64,000 nucleotides of DNA from Paracoccus sp. MA (GTDB taxonomy: Bacteria > Pseudomonadota > Alphaproteobacteria > Rhodobacterales > Rhodobacteraceae): contig NZ_CP087597.1 of NCBI RefSeq assembly GCF_020990385.1, positions 147,001-211,000 of the forward strand. The letters run 5' to 3'. The translations under genes and the position numbers were made by a program. Below the pieces are notes generated by a model. It had not been told where the DNA came from. It did not search any database and saw only the letters and a list, made by a program, of their open reading frames with translations. Below are positions 59,918 through 64,000 of the stretch, piece by piece (the stretch's first letter is position 1; each line of letters opens with the position of its first letter).

Positions 59918-61233
59918 CGCGGATCTCGCTGCTTCCCAAGGACGACCGCACCAATGGCTGGTCCGCGCTTCTGCCGCCGCGCCAGCCCCGGCCGTCGCTG
60001 TCCAAAGACATCACCGCCGATGTCGTGGTGATCGGCGCGGGCTATGCCGGGCTGGGGGCTGCGCGCCGTCTGGCCGAGTTGCGCCCCCATGCGAAGATCG
60101 TGGTGTTCGACGCGCAGCAGCTGGGCGAAGGCGCCTCCGGCCGCAATTCGGGCTTTGCCATCGACCTGCCGCATAATGTCGGCTCCTCGCTCGAGGAACT
60201 GGCCAAGGGTCGGGCCTATCTGCGCCTTGCCCGCGCGGGGATCGCCTCGCTGCGCGAATGCGTGCAGCGCCACGGTATCGCCTGCGACTGGAGCGAGGAC
60301 GGCAAGTATCATACCGCCAGTTCCGACCGCGGGGCCGAGCAGGTCCTGCGGCCCACGGTCAAGGAATTGCAGCGGCTGGGCGAGCCTTACGAATGGCTGG
60401 ATGCCGGGGAAACCGCCCGGCGCCTGGGCACGCGGCATTTCGCGGCCTCGGTCTATACGCCCGGCACGGTGCTTCTGAACCCGGCGGCGCTGAACCGGGG
60501 CTTGGGCGACACCCTGCCGGAAAACGTCGCGCTTTACGAGAATTGCCCGGTTCTGGAGGCGGATTTCGGCCCGACCATCACGCTGAGGACCGCACATGGT
60601 TCGGTCCGGGCGCCCAAGGCCATCCTGGCGGTGAACGGCCTGGCCATGCGCTTCGGCTTCTGGAGGGGCAGGCTGCTGAACTTCGCCGCCCATGCCAGCC
60701 TGACGCGCCGCCTGACGCCGGCCGAGCAGGCGGCCTTCGGCAATATCGCGCCCTGGGGCTCGACCCCGGCCAATGCCTTTGCCGGTATCACCATGCGCTA
60801 TACCAACGATCGCCGCATCCTGATCCGGCAGAACATCCATTTCTGCCCCGGCCTGCGCCAGTCCGACGAACGCCGGCTGAAGATCCGGGCCAAGCACCAG
60901 CGCCTGTTCGACGAACGCTTCCCGATGCTGCGGGGCGTCACCATGGAGCATACCTGGACCGGCTATATCTGCCTGTCGCGCAACGGCGCGCCGGGCTTCG
61001 GACAGGTCGCCCCGAACGTCTGGAGCGCAGTCTGCCAGAACGCCGTCGGCGTCGCCAAGGGCACGATCAGCGGCCGGCTGGCCGCGGCCATGGCGCTTGG
61101 CGAGGACGATCCGCTGATCTCGGACATGATCGGCCTTGGCACGCCGTCGCCGGTGCCGCCGCGGCCTTTCCTGGACATCGGCGTGAGGGGGCGTTTCGCC
61201 TATGAGATTTTCAAGAACCGACACGAGGCCTGA
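59914..61233 (+). CDS. FAD-dependent amine/gamma-glutamylputrescine-type oxidoreductase
   Basis: 439 residues from ATG 59914. FAD motif VVVIGAGYAGLGAARRLAEL at about 35-54, FDAQQLGEGASGRNSGFAID with the Gly-Arg-Asn-Ser-Gly-Phe typical of PuuB-like oxidases, and C-terminal WSAVCQNAVGVAKGTISGRL. Oxidises a primary or secondary amine with release of aldehyde and ammonia. Likely substrate is what the TRAP transporter imports. 31 bp to the next gene. Confidence 0.86.
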   Translation: MTRISLLPKDDRTNGWSALLPPRQPRPSLSKDITADVVVIGAGYAGLGAARRLAELRPHAKIVVFDAQQLGEGASGRNSGFAIDLPHNVGSSLEELAKGRAYLRLARAGIASLRECVQRHGIACDWSEDGKYHTASSDRGAEQVLRPTVKELQRLGEPYEWLDAGETARRLGTRHFAASVYTPGTVLLNPAALNRGLGDTLPENVALYENCPVLEADFGPTITLRTAHGSVRAPKAILAVNGLAMRFGFWRGRLLNFAAHASLTRRLTPAEQAAFGNIAPWGSTPANAFAGITMRYTNDRRILIRQNIHFCPGLRQSDERRLKIRAKHQRLFDERFPMLRGVTMEHTWTGYICLSRNGAPGFGQVAPNVWSAVCQNAVGVAKGTISGRLAAAMALGEDDPLISDMIGLGTPSPVPPRPFLDIGVRGRFAYEIFKNRHEA

Positions 61234-61264
61234 AGAAGGCCCGCTTCCTGGGGAGGAGAAGGGA

Positions 61265-62272
61265 ATGGTCAGAAAGACGAATGGAATGACGGCCGCAGTG
61301 CTGCTCGCGGCGCTGGCCTCCGGCGCGGCAGCCATGCCTGCGATGGCGGAAACCCTGAAGATGGCGACCGATTCCGGCGCGAAAGGCTCGGATGCGGGCA
61401 ATGCCATCGAGGCCTGGGCCAAGGAGATCGAGACCGCCACCGACGGCGCGTTGAAGGTCGAGATCTTCTATCAGAACGAGTTGGGCGGCCAGCAGGAGGT
61501 CTTCGACCTGCTCATGGCCGGCGATGTCGATCTGATGCTGAACTGGCCGATGACCTCATACGACCAGCGCATCTCGCTGATCTATACGCCCTACATGTTC
61601 ACCGACTGGGATGATGCCCTGGCCGCCTATGGCAAGGACGGCTGGCTCAGCACGGCGCTGTCCGAGGTCTATGCCGATACCGGGCTGAAATACCTCGGTG
61701 CCTGGCCCGAGGGTTTCAACGGCGTCGGCACCAAGGGCGGCCACGCCACCACGCTCGAGGCCGCCAGGGCCTTCAAGGTGCGCGTCCCGCCGGTCTCGCC
61801 CTTTACCGAAACCATCGCCGCCATGGGCTATCAGACCGCGACCATCGACTGGGGCGAACTCTACTCGGCCATCCAGACCGGGGTCGTCGACGGCGACAGC
61901 GCCAACGTGATCTTCTACGACTACGAATATTTCGGCGACGTGCTGACCGATTACGTCCACAGCCGGCAGCAGTTCCTGACGGGCATCCTGACCGCGAACC
62001 AGGAAACCTGGGACGGGCTCTCGCCCGAGCAGCAGCAGGCCGTCGCCGCTGGGGCGGAAAAGGTCATGCTGGCGCAGTTCGACGCCGCCCGCCGCTCCGA
62101 CGAGGGCTATGTCGAGGCATGGAAGAAGCTGGGCCATACCTATGTCGAGCCGAGCCCCGAGGAACTGGCAGCGCTGAGCAAGACCGTGCGAGAGGCGGTC
62201 TGGCCCAAGATGGAGGCGATGATCGGCGCCGAGCTTCTGGACCTCGTCCGCCAGAACGCCGCCGCCGAGTGA
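61265..62272 (+). CDS. dctP: TRAP transporter substrate-binding protein DctP
   Basis: 335 residues from ATG 61265 (GGGGAGGAGAAGGGA upstream). Signal peptide ends near PAMA-ETLKMATDS. DctP features: VEIFYQNELGGQQEVFDLLM, YLGAWPEGFNGVGTK, FKVRVPPVSPFTETIAAMGY, the latter with the conserved Arg that binds a carboxylate. Hence the ligand probably bears a carboxyl group, for example an amino acid or a taurine/betaine-like amine acid. Confidence 0.9.
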   Translation: MVRKTNGMTAAVLLAALASGAAAMPAMAETLKMATDSGAKGSDAGNAIEAWAKEIETATDGALKVEIFYQNELGGQQEVFDLLMAGDVDLMLNWPMTSYDQRISLIYTPYMFTDWDDALAAYGKDGWLSTALSEVYADTGLKYLGAWPEGFNGVGTKGGHATTLEAARAFKVRVPPVSPFTETIAAMGYQTATIDWGELYSAIQTGVVDGDSANVIFYDYEYFGDVLTDYVHSRQQFLTGILTANQETWDGLSPEQQQAVAAGAEKVMLAQFDAARRSDEGYVEAWKKLGHTYVEPSPEELAALSKTVREAVWPKMEAMIGAELLDLVRQNAAAE

Positions 62273-62291
62273 TCCTCGTCACCCTCGCCGC

Positions 62292-62810
62292 ATGGAGGTT
62301 CGCGTGATCGCCTTTCTTGCCATGGCCGACCGGGCCTTTGCCTGGCTCTTGCAGGTCGTCATCCTGGCGACCAGCGCCATCGTCACCCTGTCGCTGGTGG
62401 CGCTGGTGATCTTTCGCGTCTTCTTCAGCCAGTCGCTGCTGGGCATGCACGAAGCGAGCCTGCTTGCTGCCATGTGGCTTTACATGGCGGGCGCGGTCAT
62501 GGCCTCGCGGCGGTCCGAGCATCTGGTCGTGGATTTCCTCGCGACATCGCTGCGCGCGCCCCGCGCCAAGGCGATCCATGGCCTTGTCGTCGCGGTTCTG
62601 ACACTGGTCATCGCGGCGATCTTCGCGCTCTGGGTGTGGAAGATGTTGGCCTGGGGGATGAAGCGGCCGCAGATCATCCCGGTCCTGAACCTGCCGCTGT
62701 GGTATGCGCAGGCGCCGCTGGCTCTCGCCGCGGTATCCGCCGTCCTCTACGCCCTGCGCGACATCGCCCGCGCAGGCCTTCAGATCGCCCAATCCGGCAA
62801 GGGAGCCTGA
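62292..62810 (+). CDS. dctQ: TRAP transporter small permease DctQ
   Basis: 172 residues from ATG 62292; a GTG at 62304 with GGAGG five bases upstream is an equally good start. Four membrane helices (LLQVVILATSAIVTLSLVAL; LLAAMWLYMAGAVM; IHGLVVAVLTLVIAAIFALW; APLALAAVSAVLYAL). Helps the DctM channel. 1-bp gap to dctM. Confidence 0.88.
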   Translation: MEVRVIAFLAMADRAFAWLLQVVILATSAIVTLSLVALVIFRVFFSQSLLGMHEASLLAAMWLYMAGAVMASRRSEHLVVDFLATSLRAPRAKAIHGLVVAVLTLVIAAIFALWVWKMLAWGMKRPQIIPVLNLPLWYAQAPLALAAVSAVLYALRDIARAGLQIAQSGKGA

Positions 62811-62811
62811 C

Positions 62812-64000
62812 ATGGAGGCTTTACTGGTTCTGGGGCTGCTCCTGGTTCTTCTGGGGATCGGCCTTCCCGTCGCATGGTCCTTCGCCGGCGTCGTCGCGGC
62901 CTTGGCCTGGATCTATGACGCCAATCTCAACACGCTGATGTTGCAGGGCTTCCGGTCGCTGAACTCGGTGATCCTGCTGGCCCTGCCGCTGTTCATCCTT
63001 GCGGGCTACCTGATGCAGTCGGGGGGCATCGCGAACCGCCTGGTCGCCTGCATCGAGATGGCGATCGGGCGGCGGCGGGGCGGGCTCGGCAATGCCATGG
63101 TCGGGGCGGCGGGCGTGTTCGGCGCCATCGCCGGGACGGCCACCGCAGCAGTGGCGGCCATCGGCACGCTGATGATCGACCCCATGGCCGAACGCGGCTA
63201 TCCGCGCGGCTATTCGGCGGCGCTGCTGGGGATTTCCTCGCTTCTGGGCATCCTTATCCCGCCGTCGATCACCATGATCCTGTTCGCAGTGGCGACCCAG
63301 CAATCGGTGGCGGCCTGCTTCGCGGCCTCGATCGTGCCGGGGATCGTGCTGATGATCGGGCTGATGATCTTCAACCGCGCCCAGATCGGCCGCCGCATCC
63401 ACGAGATCCATGACCCGCGCCGGATCCCGGCCGCAGAGAAATGGCGCATCACCCTGCGCACCATCCCCGCCTTTTCGCTGCCGGTCATCATCATCGGCGG
63501 CATCTATGGCGGGTTCTTCACGCCGACCGAGGCGGCGGCCTTCGCCGTTCTCGCCGCGGTCCTGATCGGCCTCTTCGTCTATCGCGACATGAGCCTGGCG
63601 CGGCTGCGCGACAGCACGGTGGCGGCAGCCGAGACCACCGGCTCCATCGTGCTGATCCTGCTGTTTTCCTTCGTGATCGGCCGCATCCTCGTGGCCGAGC
63701 GCATTCCGCAGGATCTGACGGAGCTGGTGGCATCGCTGGTCAGCAATCCGATCGGCGTCATGATCCTGGTGAACGTGTTCCTGATCATCGCGGGGGCGCT
63801 GATCGACGATGTCTCGGTCACGGTAGTGATCGCCCCGCTGCTGCTGCCGCTGATGGTGTCGGTCGAGGTGCATCCGGTGCATTTCGCCGCCATCGTCGCG
63901 ACCTCGGTGGTGATCGGCGCGAACAGCCCGCCGATGGCGCCGGTGCTTTTCATGGCCTGCCGGATCGGACGCGCTTCGGTCCATCAGGCGGTCGGTCCCG
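62812..64000 (+). CDS. dctM: TRAP transporter large permease DctM (runs off the right edge)
   Basis: About 396 residues are present and the frame is open at 64000; about 430 are expected. Multiple membrane helices, with GLPVAWSFAGVVAALAW, FILAGYLMQSGGIANRLV, AGVFGAIAGTATAAVAAIGT, LGILIPPSITMILFAV and ANSPPMAPVLFMACRI, the conserved channel motifs of the sodium-driven transporter. Confidence 0.92.
   Translation, partial: MEALLVLGLLLVLLGIGLPVAWSFAGVVAALAWIYDANLNTLMLQGFRSLNSVILLALPLFILAGYLMQSGGIANRLVACIEMAIGRRRGGLGNAMVGAAGVFGAIAGTATAAVAAIGTLMIDPMAERGYPRGYSAALLGISSLLGILIPPSITMILFAVATQQSVAACFAASIVPGIVLMIGLMIFNRAQIGRRIHEIHDPRRIPAAEKWRITLRTIPAFSLPVIIIGGIYGGFFTPTEAAAFAVLAAVLIGLFVYRDMSLARLRDSTVAAAETTGSIVLILLFSFVIGRILVAERIPQDLTELVASLVSNPIGVMILVNVFLIIAGALIDDVSVTVVIAPLLLPLMVSVEVHPVHFAAIVATSVVIGANSPPMAPVLFMACRIGRASVHQAVGP

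Noticed and set aside
62821..63984. 387-residue minus-strand open frame
   Set aside because: Antisense of dctM; His/Arg/Gln/Asp-rich without structure.

Overview
The window is high-GC DNA of an alphaproteobacterium, most likely a Paracoccus-like member of the Rhodobacteraceae/Paracoccaceae. I infer this from codon use, the alphaproteobacterial DUF2285/DUF2840/DUF736 conjugative module, the GTA-like tail genes and the style of the transporters. Nearly all of it is accessory: ends of at least two integrated elements, three degraded insertion sequences or recombinase remnants, three type II toxin-antitoxin pairs, and metabolic operons between them.

Layout. (1) 1-6072: right end of a tRNA-integrated island. 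It holds a WYL regulator, an HSDR_N-RAMA protein and an HsdM methylase (cut by the window edge) in one operon, then a tyrosine integrase, a DUF6880 protein and a 45-bp 3' tRNA-Met copy that looks like the attachment-site repeat. (2) 6100-8450: a decayed IS66 copy and a DUF1697 gene. (3) 8611-14074: an iron/phosphonate-type ABC transporter in one operon with a metallo-beta-lactamase-fold hydrolase and a dual-specificity-type phosphatase. (4) 14286-23453: an opine/D-amino-acid type oxidase (two DAO-like subunits, a large FAD/Fe-S subunit, a small 2Fe-2S subunit), RidA, a PotABCD-type transporter and a LysR regulator. (5) 23578-25600: an IS3 remnant, VapBC, and gene remnants. (6) 25481-38984: a selenoprotein-centred cluster. 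(7) 38930-43930: mosaic phage-like DNA with an intein-bearing cytosine methylase, HigBA and two tail genes. (8) 43930-58605: a conjugative/replicative module (SSB, DUF2285 proteins, RepA with iterons, DUF2840, a second cytosine methylase, TraF, DUF736, lytic transglycosylase, relaxase, a PIN toxin pair, TraG/VirD4, CopG) that stops before any trb gene. (9) 58759-64000: a TetR-controlled operon of cupin, FAD-dependent amine-type oxidase and TRAP transporter, running off the right edge.

The most interesting part is region 6. Two paralogous UGSC-motif proteins lie at its two ends. One has CCGSC, and the other has TGA in place of the second Cys codon (C-Sec-G-S-C). The gene next to the TGA-containing copy is selB, the Sec-specific elongation factor, and a hairpin directly follows the TGA. 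Between them lie a thioredoxin-reductase-like flavoprotein, a small conserved-looking protein, two paralogous LysR-type regulators each carrying two tandem HTH domains, a siderophore-interacting-type flavin protein, a lactonase-fold protein, a FadJ-like bifunctional enzyme and an enoyl-CoA hydratase. I read this as a little-described redox/catabolic system built around a selenoprotein. Both UGSC genes have lost their 3' ends at junctions with mobile DNA, so this copy may be decaying.

The second highlight is the intein in the cytosine methylase at 38822-41545. It sits immediately before the catalytic cysteine, so the methylase can act only after protein splicing.
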